DNA of 64,000 bases from an uncultured Clostridia bacterium (GTDB taxonomy: Bacteria > Bacillota > Clostridia > Christensenellales > UBA1242), in assembly GCA_937925475.1 (NCBI GenBank), contig CALEWH010000006.1, positions 47,463 through 111,462 of the forward strand, written 5' to 3'. Position 1 is the first letter of the stretch. Every line of letters begins with the position of its first letter. The notes beneath the pieces are model-generated. The model saw only the letters and a program-made list of their open reading frames with translations. It was not told the origin of the DNA and made no database searches. Below are positions 17,382 to 26,938 of this stretch, piece after piece. Both the position numbers and the translations under genes were made by a program.

Positions 17382-18278
17382 TTAAACAAAATTTTGTACA
17401 AAATCGTCTACATCAAACTCTATCATATCGTCAAGTCCTTCTCCAACTCCCACAAATACAACTGGCAAATTGTATTGTTTTGCGATTGCAAAAACAACTC
17501 CGCCCTTTGCAGTGCCATCGAGTTTTGTAAGGACAATGCCATCAAGCCCTATCGCTTCATTAAAAACTTCGACTTGGCTTAAAGCATTTTGACCAGTTGT
17601 GGCGTCAATCACAAGGTAGTTTTTATGTTGAAAACCCTTTGACTCCCACTCACGCTCGATAATTCGATTGACCTTTTTAAGTTCTTCCATAAGATTGGTT
17701 TTATTGTGAAGTCTACCGGCAGTATCAACTAGCACAACATCGTCCTTTTTGGCTACTGCACTGGCTATTCCGTCATATACAACCGCTCCTACATCAGCGC
17801 CTTCGTTGTATTTTACAATACGGCATTTGTTTCGATTTGCCCACTCGGTGAGTTGGTCAGATGCTGCCGCACGAAATGTGTCACCAGCAACAAACAATAC
17901 TTTTTTCTTTTTTTGTGTGTAGTAGTGTGCGATTTTGCCGATAGATGTAGTTTTGCCCACACCATTAACTCCTACAAATGTGATAAGTGTAGGGTATTCT
18001 ACTGGCTCGCTCTCGATAGACAAAACCTCTTTCATACTCTCTCTAAGCAGTGCCTTAAAGTCTTCTTCGGTCTTAACTTTTTTCTTTTTTGCAAGGCGTC
18101 TAACATTGTATATGATTTCGTCAGTCGCCTCAGTGCCCATATCACTACTTATTAAGATATACTCCAACTCTTCAAAAAACTCGTCGTCAAGTTCGCCCCT
18201 AAAAAGACCTGCTATCTTACTTACGATAGCATCTTTGGTCTTTTTAAGTCCTGAAAATAGTTTTGAAAATATACCCAT
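17382..18278 (-). CDS. ftsY: SRP receptor GTPase FtsY
   Basis: A 298-residue receptor for the signal recognition particle at the membrane. GTPase motifs: GVNGVGKTTSIGKIA, DTAGRLHNK, TKLDGTAKGG. The N-terminal acidic A domain is almost absent, as in other Gram-positive FtsY; an amphipathic start MGIFSKLFSGLKKTKDAI remains as membrane anchor. It overlaps smc by one base. Confidence 0.97.
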   Translation of the reverse strand: MGIFSKLFSGLKKTKDAIVSKIAGLFRGELDDEFFEELEYILISSDMGTEATDEIIYNVRRLAKKKKVKTEEDFKALLRESMKEVLSIESEPVEYPTLITFVGVNGVGKTTSIGKIAHYYTQKKKKVLFVAGDTFRAAASDQLTEWANRNKCRIVKYNEGADVGAVVYDGIASAVAKKDDVVLVDTAGRLHNKTNLMEELKKVNRIIEREWESKGFQHKNYLVIDATTGQNALSQVEVFNEAIGLDGIVLTKLDGTAKGGVVFAIAKQYNLPVVFVGVGEGLDDMIEFDVDDFVQNFV

Positions 18279-21200
18279 TAGTTTTTCTCCACATGCTCAA
18301 TGGCTTCGCTAAGTTTTACAGAAACAATCTTACTTACACCCTTTTCTTCCATTGTTACACCATACAATATGTCAGCGTGTTCCATAGTAGGCTTTTTATG
18401 GGTTATAACAATAAATTGGGTCTCTTCGCTGTACTTTTTCAAGTACTTTGCAAATCTGCCAACATTGGCTTCGTCTAGCGCTGCTTCTATCTCGTCTAGC
18501 AGACAGAATGGCATTGGTCTTAGTCTAAGTATCGCAAACAAAATTGCAATGGCTGTAAGTGATTTTTCACCACCACTTAGAAGTGTGATGTTGCTAAGTT
18601 TTTTCCCTGGTGGCTCGGCGATAATATCTACGCCCGCTTCCAAAACATCGTCACTCTCAACAAGTTCGAGTCTTGCTTTTCCACCGCCAAACAATTCTTT
18701 AAACACAAGACCAAAGTTTTCGTTGATTTTGTCAAACTCTTCTTTAAATCTTGCAGTCATTTCATCGGCAAGTTCTTTGATTATCTTTTTCAAGTCGTCT
18801 TCGGCTTGCATCAAGTCTTTGGCTTGATTGTACATATCACCATGGCGTTCTTGCAATGCCTTGTAGTCTTCAATAGCATTGACATTGATATTTCCTAGTT
18901 TGATTATTTCCCTTTTTATGCGATTTATCTCCGGCAATGCTGTCTTTATGTCAAACAAATCTTGTTTGTATTCGAGTGCTGTGTTGTATGTTACTTCATA
19001 CTCTGTCCAAACACGCTCTTGCATTGTTTCAATATCAGTATCAACCTTTGTCAAGTTTAACTCTTGTTGATACTTCTTGTCTTGAAGTTTTGATACTTCA
19101 TTGCCTAGATTCATACGACTTTCTTCAAGCATACGCAATGAAGCTTGCATTTTCATTTTGTCATCATTTAGCGATGATAGTTTTGCTTTGATGTCGTCAA
19201 GTTCTTTCATATTTTCTATTGTGTCAATAGAAGTACTTGCTTCACCAAATGTAACCTTAAACTTTTCCAATTGCTCACTTGTAGAAGTATAAGAAATTTG
19301 CATATTTGTTAGGCTTGCTTTGGTGTTTTCCAAGTCTAACACAAGACGATTTTGTTCTTGTTTTAAGGATATAATTTCGCTCTCGATTTGCGCGTTTTGT
19401 ACTTTTAGCGAAACAAGTTCGGCATTGTACTCATCGCGTTTTGCTCTAAGGTCGCCAAATTGTACTCCACCAAGACCACTTTCACTTACTTCTATGCCCT
19501 TTTCACTGCTGTTTAGTTTGTTAAGTTGAGCATCAATACTGCTAAGCATTTGCTTTGTTTTTTCAATGTCAGCAAGCACTTTGTTGCGTTGGTTTTCAAG
19601 GTCAAATGTAAGGTCGTGATATTTATTGAAAACCTCTTGGTGTTGGGCAATACTTACTTCTTTATTGTGCAAATCCAAAGTCAAATTGCGTGCAGTGTCA
19701 TTTGACAAGTCAAGTTTTTTGACACACGCATCATATTCGGATTGTTTTTGGGTCTTCTCTTTTTCAAGACGCTCGATTGCTTGGCGAGTATTTGAAATAT
19801 CGTTGTCACGAGAAAGTAGATTTGTGACTTGTGCCTTTTTACTACCACCAGTAATCGAACCTTGCGGATTGATAATATCTCCGTCAAGTGTAACTATGCG
19901 GAATTGATAATTGGATTGCATAGCGATAGAAACCGCATTGTTGATGTTGTTTACGACTACTGTGCTACCTAGAAGACTACTAATGACATTGCTAATTTGT
20001 TTGTCATAAGATATAAGGTCGCTAGCAAGACCAAAACAACCTTCGTGATTAAGCAAATTATTATACGATTTATCAAAATAGCGTGGCTTAACTGTATTTA
20101 TAGGCAAGAATGTGATACGGCCATACTCTTTGGATTTTAGATAGTTGATAAGTTCTTTGGCGTTGTTGTCCGAATATGTAACAATGTTTTGGACACCATT
20201 TCCAAGCGCCATTTCAATCGCTGTTTGATATGTAGCAGGCACTTTGATAAGGTTTGCCACAACTCCCACGATTTTCTTTTTCAACTCAGCATTGCGTTCG
20301 GCGTCAGACAATAGTCTTCGCACACTGCCATTGTATCCTTCATACTCTTTTTGCATATCAACAAGCATTTTAAGTCTTTGTTGCATAGAAAAAATGTTTG
20401 AAGAAGTGGTGTTTATTTCATTTTCTTTTTCTTTTACATCGTTTGTTTGACCTTGCAAAACATTTAGAGTGTAATCAAGTTCTTTTTGAGTTTTATTCTT
20501 CTCTATCGCCAACTTTTGAATGACATCTTGCTCGGCTTTTAGTTTTTCATTGCTGTCATTGTATTTAGCTACTATATCTCTTAAAGAGTCATTGTAGGCC
20601 GACAAATTTGAGTTGTAAGAATTTTTCTCGGCATTAAGTGCAGATATTTGCGCCTTAACATCGCCAAGTTTGCTTAGTGCGTCAAACAACTTCTTTTGTG
20701 TGTCTTCTACTTCGCTTTCGCTTGTGGCTAGTTGGGCAGAGATACTATCGTATTTCTCTTGCAAGTCGCTTGTCTTAGATCTGCTTAAATACAATTCGTT
20801 TTCTTTGGCTGAAATACTGTTTTTATTGTTGTAGATTTGTTGTTCGAGATTGGCCTTTTGCTCGGTCAAGCGCTTAACTTCTTCGCTAAGTCTTAGGCTC
20901 TCAACTTCCAAATTGCGAAGACGCTCTTTTATAAGATTGGTCTCACCTGCTTGTTTTTCAATGCCAACTGTAAGTTCGAGCATTTTATCACGAAGTTCTG
21001 TCACATGTTCGTCAAGGTGATTGATTTTTTCAAATGTCGAGTTGTATTCGGCAATAACCTTATCTAGTTCGGCTTGACGACCATTCATCTCTTCGACAAT
21101 GCCTGCGATTTTTGTGTTGATAATCTCTTTATTTGTACTCGCATAGTCATATTGATGAATGTATGCGTTTATCTCCAAAACTTTTAGTTTTTCCTTATAT

Positions 21201-21850
21201 TCAAGATATGTCTTGGCTGTTTCGGATTGGCGTTTTAAAGGCGCAAGTTGGCGGTCGATTTCTGAAATGATGTCATTGATACGAGTCAAATTGTCGCGTG
21301 TACGATCAAGTTTGCGCTCAGATTCGACTTTCTTTGCTTTAAACTTAGCAATACCGGCGGCTTCTTCAAATATGGCTCTACGGTCTTCGGGTTTGCTATT
21401 AATGATCTCTTCGACCTTACCTTGTCCGATAATCGAATAACCGCTTTTACCGATACCGCTATCATGCAACATATCGATTATGTCTTTAAGTCTACAAGGT
21501 GCACGATTGATCATATACTCGCTCTCACCGCTACGATAAAGTTTACGAGTAATAACTATTTCTTCATATTCGCTACGGAATATCTTGTTTGAATTGTCAA
21601 AACACAAAGACACTTCGCAAAAACTAAGGCTCTTGCGTTTTTCAGTGCCTTTGAAGATAACATCTTGCATACTTGTACCACGAAGCATCTTACTAGATTG
21701 TTCGCCAAGTACCCAGCGGATAGCGTCAGCAACATTACTTTTTCCACAACCATTAGGGCCGACAATCGCAGTTATGCCTTCGCCAAAAGTAATTTTAATG
21801 GGGTCAGCAAATGATTTAAAACCCACCATTTCAATTTGTTTAAAGTTCAA
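18278..21850 (-). CDS. smc: Chromosome segregation protein SMC
   Basis: A condensin-like ATPase of about 1190 residues that organises the chromosome with ScpA/ScpB. The head has Walker A GPNGCGKSNVADAIRWVLGEQ in the N-terminal part; the C-terminal part has the signature LSGGEKSLTAIA and Walker B CLLDEIEAALDEAN. Two long coiled coils flank a hinge domain at roughly residues 490-670. The start chosen is the TTG at 21850, because GGAGG lies six bases before it; no ATG has a suitable site. It overlaps ftsY. Confidence 0.97.
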   Translation of the reverse strand: MNFKQIEMVGFKSFADPIKITFGEGITAIVGPNGCGKSNVADAIRWVLGEQSSKMLRGTSMQDVIFKGTEKRKSLSFCEVSLCFDNSNKIFRSEYEEIVITRKLYRSGESEYMINRAPCRLKDIIDMLHDSGIGKSGYSIIGQGKVEEIINSKPEDRRAIFEEAAGIAKFKAKKVESERKLDRTRDNLTRINDIISEIDRQLAPLKRQSETAKTYLEYKEKLKVLEINAYIHQYDYASTNKEIINTKIAGIVEEMNGRQAELDKVIAEYNSTFEKINHLDEHVTELRDKMLELTVGIEKQAGETNLIKERLRNLEVESLRLSEEVKRLTEQKANLEQQIYNNKNSISAKENELYLSRSKTSDLQEKYDSISAQLATSESEVEDTQKKLFDALSKLGDVKAQISALNAEKNSYNSNLSAYNDSLRDIVAKYNDSNEKLKAEQDVIQKLAIEKNKTQKELDYTLNVLQGQTNDVKEKENEINTTSSNIFSMQQRLKMLVDMQKEYEGYNGSVRRLLSDAERNAELKKKIVGVVANLIKVPATYQTAIEMALGNGVQNIVTYSDNNAKELINYLKSKEYGRITFLPINTVKPRYFDKSYNNLLNHEGCFGLASDLISYDKQISNVISSLLGSTVVVNNINNAVSIAMQSNYQFRIVTLDGDIINPQGSITGGSKKAQVTNLLSRDNDISNTRQAIERLEKEKTQKQSEYDACVKKLDLSNDTARNLTLDLHNKEVSIAQHQEVFNKYHDLTFDLENQRNKVLADIEKTKQMLSSIDAQLNKLNSSEKGIEVSESGLGGVQFGDLRAKRDEYNAELVSLKVQNAQIESEIISLKQEQNRLVLDLENTKASLTNMQISYTSTSEQLEKFKVTFGEASTSIDTIENMKELDDIKAKLSSLNDDKMKMQASLRMLEESRMNLGNEVSKLQDKKYQQELNLTKVDTDIETMQERVWTEYEVTYNTALEYKQDLFDIKTALPEINRIKREIIKLGNINVNAIEDYKALQERHGDMYNQAKDLMQAEDDLKKIIKELADEMTARFKEEFDKINENFGLVFKELFGGGKARLELVESDDVLEAGVDIIAEPPGKKLSNITLLSGGEKSLTAIAILFAILRLRPMPFCLLDEIEAALDEANVGRFAKYLKKYSEETQFIVITHKKPTMEHADILYGVTMEEKGVSKIVSVKLSEAIEHVEKN

Positions 21851-21929
21851 AATATGCCTCCAAATCAATAAGTCTATTGCATTATATCACAACCAAGTAT
21901 GTTTTCCAAAACAATTTAGCCACACAAAC

Positions 21930-21958
21930 AAAAAAACGCCCACATTTATAGGCGTTTT
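21930..21958 (-). terminator. Intrinsic terminator between rnc and smc
   Basis: An 8-bp stem (21933-21940 with 21951-21958, 10-base loop) is flanked by A and T runs and lies just after the rnc stop codon. Confidence 0.65.
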
Positions 21959-21967
21959 TGTATCATT

Positions 21968-22624
21968 TTAAAACTTTGAAAGTACTATTTTTGCACACTC
22001 TTGTTCACACATTTTGTGGCTTTTACCAGTGGTACTAGCTACTCTTACATTGTCTACAAACAAAGCAACAGTAAAGGTCTTGTCATCGTCCTTGCCTTCT
22101 TGCGAAATCACTTCAAATCGCATTGACTTTTGTGGAATGTATGATTGCAATTTTTCTTGCAAGGTTGTTTTGTAGTCGATATGTTCTTTCACAAATGTAA
22201 GCACGCAGTGTTTGCTTTTCAACAACATTCGATTTACAAATTCTTTTGCCTTATCCATTCCACCATCAAAATAGATGCTTGCAAGTATGCTCTCAAATAT
22301 ATCTGCCCTTATACTATCAGACACTTTTTGAACGCTTTTGCCAGTGAGTATATATTTGTCAATTTGGTTTTGCGCGATGATACTTGCAAAAGTACTAGTA
22401 GAAACTAGTTTTGCACGATACTTGCTAAGCTCGCCCGCGTCCAAATCGAAGTTTTTGTAAAGATACTCGCCCACTATAAAATCAGCAAGCGCGTCCCCTA
22501 CATATTCGAGTCTTTCATAACTCTCGCAGTTGTTGTCGTGCGCAAAACTTATGTGAGTGAGTGCGACTTTTAAAAGGTTTTTGTCTTTGAAATCATAACC
22601 TAAAATTTGTTGTAAATTATTCAT
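21968..22624 (-). CDS. rnc: Ribonuclease III
   Basis: A 218-residue double-strand RNA endonuclease for rRNA and mRNA processing. The catalytic signature is ERLEYVGDALADFIVGEYLY, and the second acidic site is in RADIFESILASIYFDGG. The C-terminal double-strand RNA-binding domain (YKTTLQEKLQSYIPQKSMRF) is present. It overlaps plsX by 8 bases; acpP and fab genes that often separate the two in Firmicutes are missing. Confidence 0.97.
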   Translation of the reverse strand: MNNLQQILGYDFKDKNLLKVALTHISFAHDNNCESYERLEYVGDALADFIVGEYLYKNFDLDAGELSKYRAKLVSTSTFASIIAQNQIDKYILTGKSVQKVSDSIRADIFESILASIYFDGGMDKAKEFVNRMLLKSKHCVLTFVKEHIDYKTTLQEKLQSYIPQKSMRFEVISQEGKDDDKTFTVALFVDNVRVASTTGKSHKMCEQECAKIVLSKF

Positions 22625-23642
22625 TTTCTATATCCAAGTGTACATTTTCTATGTCTTTGGCAATGCTGTTTACAACATCAGCCTTGTGAGCTTCCACAAC
22701 TTGCATAATGCTTGCACAAAAACTCTCAGCACTACTACTGCCATGTGACTTTATTACGAGTTTTTTACAGCCAAGCAAGCACGCACCGCCCTTTGTGTTG
22801 TAATCCAAAACACCTTTAAGATTGTTGAAAGATTTTTTCATAAATAGGTAGCCGATTTTGCTCCAAAAACTGCTTTTTATTTCCTTTTTCAACATTGACA
22901 AAAGTGCCAAAATAGCGCCTTCGCTACTCTTTAAAAGCACATTGCCAGCAAACGCATCAGTTACGACCAAGTCGTAGTCGCCAGAAAGAAGTTCGCGCGC
23001 TTCCATATTGCCCACAAAGTTGATGCCTTCCAAGTCTTTTAAAAGTGGATAAACTGCCTTGCATAGTTCGTTTCCTTTGTGTTCTTCGACACCAACATTA
23101 AGCAAAGCAATGCGTGGCTTTTCAATGCCAAAAACATTTTTTAGATATGCATTTCCCATAAGTGCAAAGTGTACAAGATTGATTGGTTTTGCATCCATAT
23201 TTGCTCCACAATCGCAAATGGCTACAATGCCACCTTTCTTTGTAGGAAGGATTGGGCAAAGCGCTGGGCGTGAAACTCCTTGTAGTCTGCCAAGTTTTAA
23301 AAACGCACCTGTAAGAACTGCACCTGTACTTCCACCACTAACCATTCCCACAACTTCTTCGTTTGTGCGAAGTTCGTTTATGGTCTTAACAAGCGACGAC
23401 TCGGTTTTTTGGCGTATGGCAACTGTCGGAGTGTCATCGTTTGTGATGACATCAGTCGCATTTATTATGCTTATTTGTTTTGGATTATATTTTTCTTTAT
23501 CCAACAACTCTTTAATTTTGTTTTCGTCGCCCACAATTACGACATGAAGTTCTTTGTCCTTATTGACCGCTAAAACACTGCCTTTTACTGTGGCGTTTGG
23601 TGCATTGTCGCCACCCATTCCGTCAATTATTACTTTATACAT
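22617..23642 (-). CDS. plsX: Phosphate acyltransferase PlsX
   Basis: A 341-residue enzyme that converts acyl-ACP to acyl-phosphate for phospholipid synthesis. The N-terminus MYKVIIDGMGGDNAP is diagnostic, and SGGSTGAVLTGAF is conserved. The ATG at 23642 has GGAG upstream; longer frames lack a site. It overlaps the stop of the upstream ABC-like gene by 8 bases, so the two are coupled. Confidence 0.96.
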   Translation of the reverse strand: MYKVIIDGMGGDNAPNATVKGSVLAVNKDKELHVVIVGDENKIKELLDKEKYNPKQISIINATDVITNDDTPTVAIRQKTESSLVKTINELRTNEEVVGMVSGGSTGAVLTGAFLKLGRLQGVSRPALCPILPTKKGGIVAICDCGANMDAKPINLVHFALMGNAYLKNVFGIEKPRIALLNVGVEEHKGNELCKAVYPLLKDLEGINFVGNMEARELLSGDYDLVVTDAFAGNVLLKSSEGAILALLSMLKKEIKSSFWSKIGYLFMKKSFNNLKGVLDYNTKGGACLLGCKKLVIKSHGSSSAESFCASIMQVVEAHKADVVNSIAKDIENVHLDIENE

Positions 23643-25326
23643 TGTACAACTCCTTTTTTGTGTTACTATCATTAAATGTTATGTTTTTAATTTGACCGCC
23701 TTCGATTTCGACTACTTTATTGCACACTTCGGCAACAATTGTGTTTGCACTGAAAATTATGATTGTGCGAGTGCCTTGCAATCTAGTCAAAACATTATAT
23801 ATTTCTGCTTTATCACTCTCACTTATATTTGTAGGGATTTCGTAAATTAGCACAACTCCCGAATTGCTCAACAAACATCTTGCAAGGCCTAGCAAAAATT
23901 TGCTTTTATTGCTTAGCACATTTGGGGACAAGTCAAGTTTTTCCTTAAATGACATTATTTCATTGTATATTCCCACATCTTCTAGTGCTTTTTTGATTTT
24001 CTTGCGATTTGCAGACACTATCTTCATCTCTTTTAAAATCGTGTCATAGAAAAAGTATGGCTTGCTTGTACAATAAGTTACATTTTTATTGTATGCCTTT
24101 TTCGAATACTCACCTATCTCCAAGCCGTCTATGTACACATGCCCTTTATCTGGGTCGGCTGTGCGAGTCAAAATCTCAAATATTGTGCGTTTGCCCGATT
24201 TTCTAGCACCTGTGATTAGCACACTGTCGCCTTCTTTAACATGGAAGTTGATGTCTTTAAGTGATGTACGCACTTCATCATCTGTCTTTTTTGCATAAAA
24301 CAAGTCGATAAAGTCGATAGTTCCTAGTACATCATCATAGTTGTTTTTGCCAAAACGGACTGCGTCACGCTCGGTAAATTCACAAACAGTGTTTACTCTA
24401 TTGACGCTGACTATTGTGTTTTTAAGGTCAGTAAAGACTGTCAAAAACTCATTGGACATATTGATACAACTGCTTATGTACGGAACAACGATAAGATAGT
24501 TTTCTAGGTTCATCGAATTTTTCGACACAAGCACAACTAAAAATATTGTAACTACACATATAAAAATGTTGCACCAAACATAATACCAGTTGTCGATAGC
24601 AGATGCCCAGTGTTGACGCTTAGCAAACTCTTTAACATAGTTTTCGCTGTTTTTCTTTACATTTTTGAGCATTTGCTCTTTTAACTTTTCGCTTTGAATA
24701 TAGTCCTTGGCTTCCAAGACTTTCGAGAACTCTGCAAACTCGCTATCTACGGCTTCACGAATTCGTTTTGTGCCCTTTGCATAGTAGGTTTGGAGAATGG
24801 AAATTAAAAGGCTATTTACTATAATCATAAGCAGTATAACCAACGAAACCCATGGATTTATAAAGCACACTATTCCTAGTGTAATCAATACCTGCAATAG
24901 TCTTCCCAGTTTTCCAGTCAGTGTGTCACCAAAATTTGCAACTGTGTACACATCTGCATGAAAGATATTCATAAGTTTGTTTGCACTGTTGATTTTAAAG
25001 TTTTCATTATCGGCTACAAATATCTTTTTTACTATCTCACTTTGAAGTCTTGTAAATGTACTCTCGTACAATTTAGGATGCGTCATATATTTTGGATGCA
25101 ACAATACATTTCTAAGTGCATATAGTAGTACTCCACACAAAAGATATATTATCGCCATTTTGTAGTTGTTGACAGTAAGTGAAGTGATTACTTTGGCTGA
25201 AAAAATAGGTTCGATTACTATACAAATCCTATACAAACATGACGAAAGCAAGGATATGAAAAAGTACTTTTTGCTGGGCTTTGCAAAGTCCCACCATTTT
25301 TTGAGCATATATAGGTTTTCTTTCAT
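23635..25326 (-). CDS. ABC transporter-like membrane protein with a degenerate ATPase domain
   Basis: A 563-residue protein in the layout of an ABC half-exporter: a membrane domain with several hydrophobic helices (about residues 20-330) and a nucleotide-binding-like domain (about 335-563). The ATPase motifs are broken. The P-loop reads GARKSGKR (373-380), without the final Ser/Thr in register. The signature is LSNKSK instead of LSGGQ (471-476). Walker B reads VVLIYEIP, with Tyr for Asp at 495. There is no clear Q-loop Gln or H-loop His. It probably does not hydrolyse ATP normally, or works with a partner half. It lies between rpmF and plsX, two genes usually adjacent. Start at 25326 by the AGAGGA site. 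Substrate unknown. Confidence 0.8.
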   Translation of the reverse strand: MKENLYMLKKWWDFAKPSKKYFFISLLSSCLYRICIVIEPIFSAKVITSLTVNNYKMAIIYLLCGVLLYALRNVLLHPKYMTHPKLYESTFTRLQSEIVKKIFVADNENFKINSANKLMNIFHADVYTVANFGDTLTGKLGRLLQVLITLGIVCFINPWVSLVILLMIIVNSLLISILQTYYAKGTKRIREAVDSEFAEFSKVLEAKDYIQSEKLKEQMLKNVKKNSENYVKEFAKRQHWASAIDNWYYVWCNIFICVVTIFLVVLVSKNSMNLENYLIVVPYISSCINMSNEFLTVFTDLKNTIVSVNRVNTVCEFTERDAVRFGKNNYDDVLGTIDFIDLFYAKKTDDEVRTSLKDINFHVKEGDSVLITGARKSGKRTIFEILTRTADPDKGHVYIDGLEIGEYSKKAYNKNVTYCTSKPYFFYDTILKEMKIVSANRKKIKKALEDVGIYNEIMSFKEKLDLSPNVLSNKSKFLLGLARCLLSNSGVVLIYEIPTNISESDKAEIYNVLTRLQGTRTIIIFSANTIVAEVCNKVVEIEGGQIKNITFNDSNTKKELYNV

Positions 25327-25390
25327 ATGTATTCCTCTAACACTCAATATAATATCACATAAATACTTTTTATAAAAACATTTTAGCAAA

Positions 25391-25420
25391 AAAATAAAGA
25401 CCGCTAAGTGCGGTCTTTAC
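25391..25420. terminator. Intrinsic terminator after rpmF
   Basis: A 9-bp GC-containing stem (25396-25404 with 25410-25418, loop TAAGT) with an A run in front, giving a U run on the minus strand after rpmF. Confidence 0.75.
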
Positions 25421-25425
25421 AAAAA

Positions 25426-25632
25426 CTATTTAGTTTCGTTGTTTTCTTTTTTATCTTTGGCTACGACAATTTTTTGTTCGCCATCATAATAACCACATTT
25501 TTTGCAAACTCTGTGGTTTTCTTTTAATTCGTGACAATGTGGACACTCAACAAGAGAAGGTGTAGAAATCTTCCAATTTGCTTTTCTTGAATTTCGTCTT
25601 GCCTTTGATACTTTACCCTTTGGCGCTATCAT
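25426..25632 (-). CDS. rpmF: Ribosomal protein L32 (zinc-binding form)
   Basis: A 68-residue L32. The N-terminal MIAPKGKVSKARRNSRKANWK matches the family, and two CxxC pairs (CPHC and CKKC) form a zinc ribbon. The acidic-basic tail is longer than usual. DUF177 (YceD), the common upstream partner, is absent; plsX, the common downstream partner, is displaced by the ABC-like gene. Confidence 0.95.
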   Translation of the reverse strand: MIAPKGKVSKARRNSRKANWKISTPSLVECPHCHELKENHRVCKKCGYYDGEQKIVVAKDKKENNETK

Positions 25633-25662
25633 ATTGCACCTCCCTATTTATTTTGCTCTAAG

Positions 25663-25691
25663 ATTATATAGCAATAAAAGACCTTTGTCAA
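25663..25691 (-). promoter_or_regulatory. Consensus promoter of rpmF
   Basis: Minus-strand TTGACA (25686-25691) and TATAAT (25663-25668), both perfect, 17 bases apart. Confidence 0.82.
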
Positions 25692-25722
25692 TTATAAAAT
25701 AAAACTATTTGGTCAATTTTCA

Positions 25723-26928
25723 CTATTTATTTTTTCTTGATTTAACAATTTTTTCTGTTTCTTTGGCGATTACATATTCTTCATCAGTAGGAATAACAAA
25801 TGTACGAACTTTTGAGCCCTTAGCAGTGATTTCGGCAATTTCGTCTCTACCTACTGCGTAGTTTTTCTTATTATCAACCTTCCATCCAAAGAAGCCCATA
25901 TTTTTAGATACCATCTCTCTTACTTCTGGTGTATGCTCGCCTACGCCTGCTGTAAATACAACTGCGTCTAGTCCGCCCATTGCTGCTGTATATGCACCAA
26001 TGTATTTTTTAATGCGATATGCATACATATTTAGCGACAACTCGATATCTGGGTCGCCTCTAAGTTCTAGGATCTCACGCATATCCGACGCCTTGCCGTT
26101 TACGCCGATAAGGCCGCTTTCTTTATTGAATATTTTCAAAACTTCGCTTACTGATTTGCCTTCTTTCTTGCAGATAAACTCAACAACTGCTGGGTCAATA
26201 TCGCCCGAACGAGTGTTCATCATAATGCCTTCAAGTGGTGTAAATCCCATCGAAGTATCTATGCTCTTTCCGCCGTCAACAGCAGTGATTGAAGCACCGC
26301 TTCCGATGTGACAAGTGATGATTTTAAGGTCTTTGATGTCCTTGCCCATCACGCGAGCACATTCGTTTGCAACAAAGTAGTGGCTAGTTCCGTGAGCGCC
26401 ATATCTTCTAATGGCGTACTCTTCATAATATCTTTTAGGAATAGCATATCTATACGCATAATCTGGAAGAGTTTTGTGGAAACCAATATCAAATACAGCG
26501 ACATTTGGGATTTCGCTACTTACAGCCATAGCACCTTCCATACCTGCGATTGCACCTGGGACATGCAATGGTGAGAAGTCTACGCGGGTTTTAAAGTCTT
26601 CAAGAACTTCTTTTGTAACCAAGATAGGGTCAAAATATTTGTCGCCTACATTAACTACGCGGTGACCAAACGCCTTAATGTCTTTAATATCCTTAACAAC
26701 ACCTACTTCGCTATCAGTAAGTTTTGCAAGAACCAAAGTCATTGCTTGTGCGTGATTGTCGATAGGGTCATTGACAATAACTTCTTTTCCGTTTGCTTTA
26801 TAGCGCAAGAAGGATTTGCCTTCGCCAATGCGTTCGACATTGCCCTTTGCAAGAACTTTTGCACTTGTAGTTTCTAGTAGTTGGAATTTTAATGTACTAC
26901 TTCCAGCATTAATAACTAGTATTTTCAT
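25723..26928 (-). CDS. ackA: Acetate kinase
   Basis: A 401-residue ASKHA-fold kinase that makes ATP and acetate from acetyl-phosphate. N-terminal INAGSSTLKFQL, the signature RYGAHGTSH and the GSGASI phosphate loop are present. It follows pta by 10 bases. The pair is the acetate-forming, ATP-yielding end of fermentation, in line with an anaerobe. Confidence 0.98.
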   Translation of the reverse strand: MKILVINAGSSTLKFQLLETTSAKVLAKGNVERIGEGKSFLRYKANGKEVIVNDPIDNHAQAMTLVLAKLTDSEVGVVKDIKDIKAFGHRVVNVGDKYFDPILVTKEVLEDFKTRVDFSPLHVPGAIAGMEGAMAVSSEIPNVAVFDIGFHKTLPDYAYRYAIPKRYYEEYAIRRYGAHGTSHYFVANECARVMGKDIKDLKIITCHIGSGASITAVDGGKSIDTSMGFTPLEGIMMNTRSGDIDPAVVEFICKKEGKSVSEVLKIFNKESGLIGVNGKASDMREILELRGDPDIELSLNMYAYRIKKYIGAYTAAMGGLDAVVFTAGVGEHTPEVREMVSKNMGFFGWKVDNKKNYAVGRDEIAEITAKGSKVRTFVIPTDEEYVIAKETEKIVKSRKNK

Positions 26929-26938
26929 ATAATCTCCT

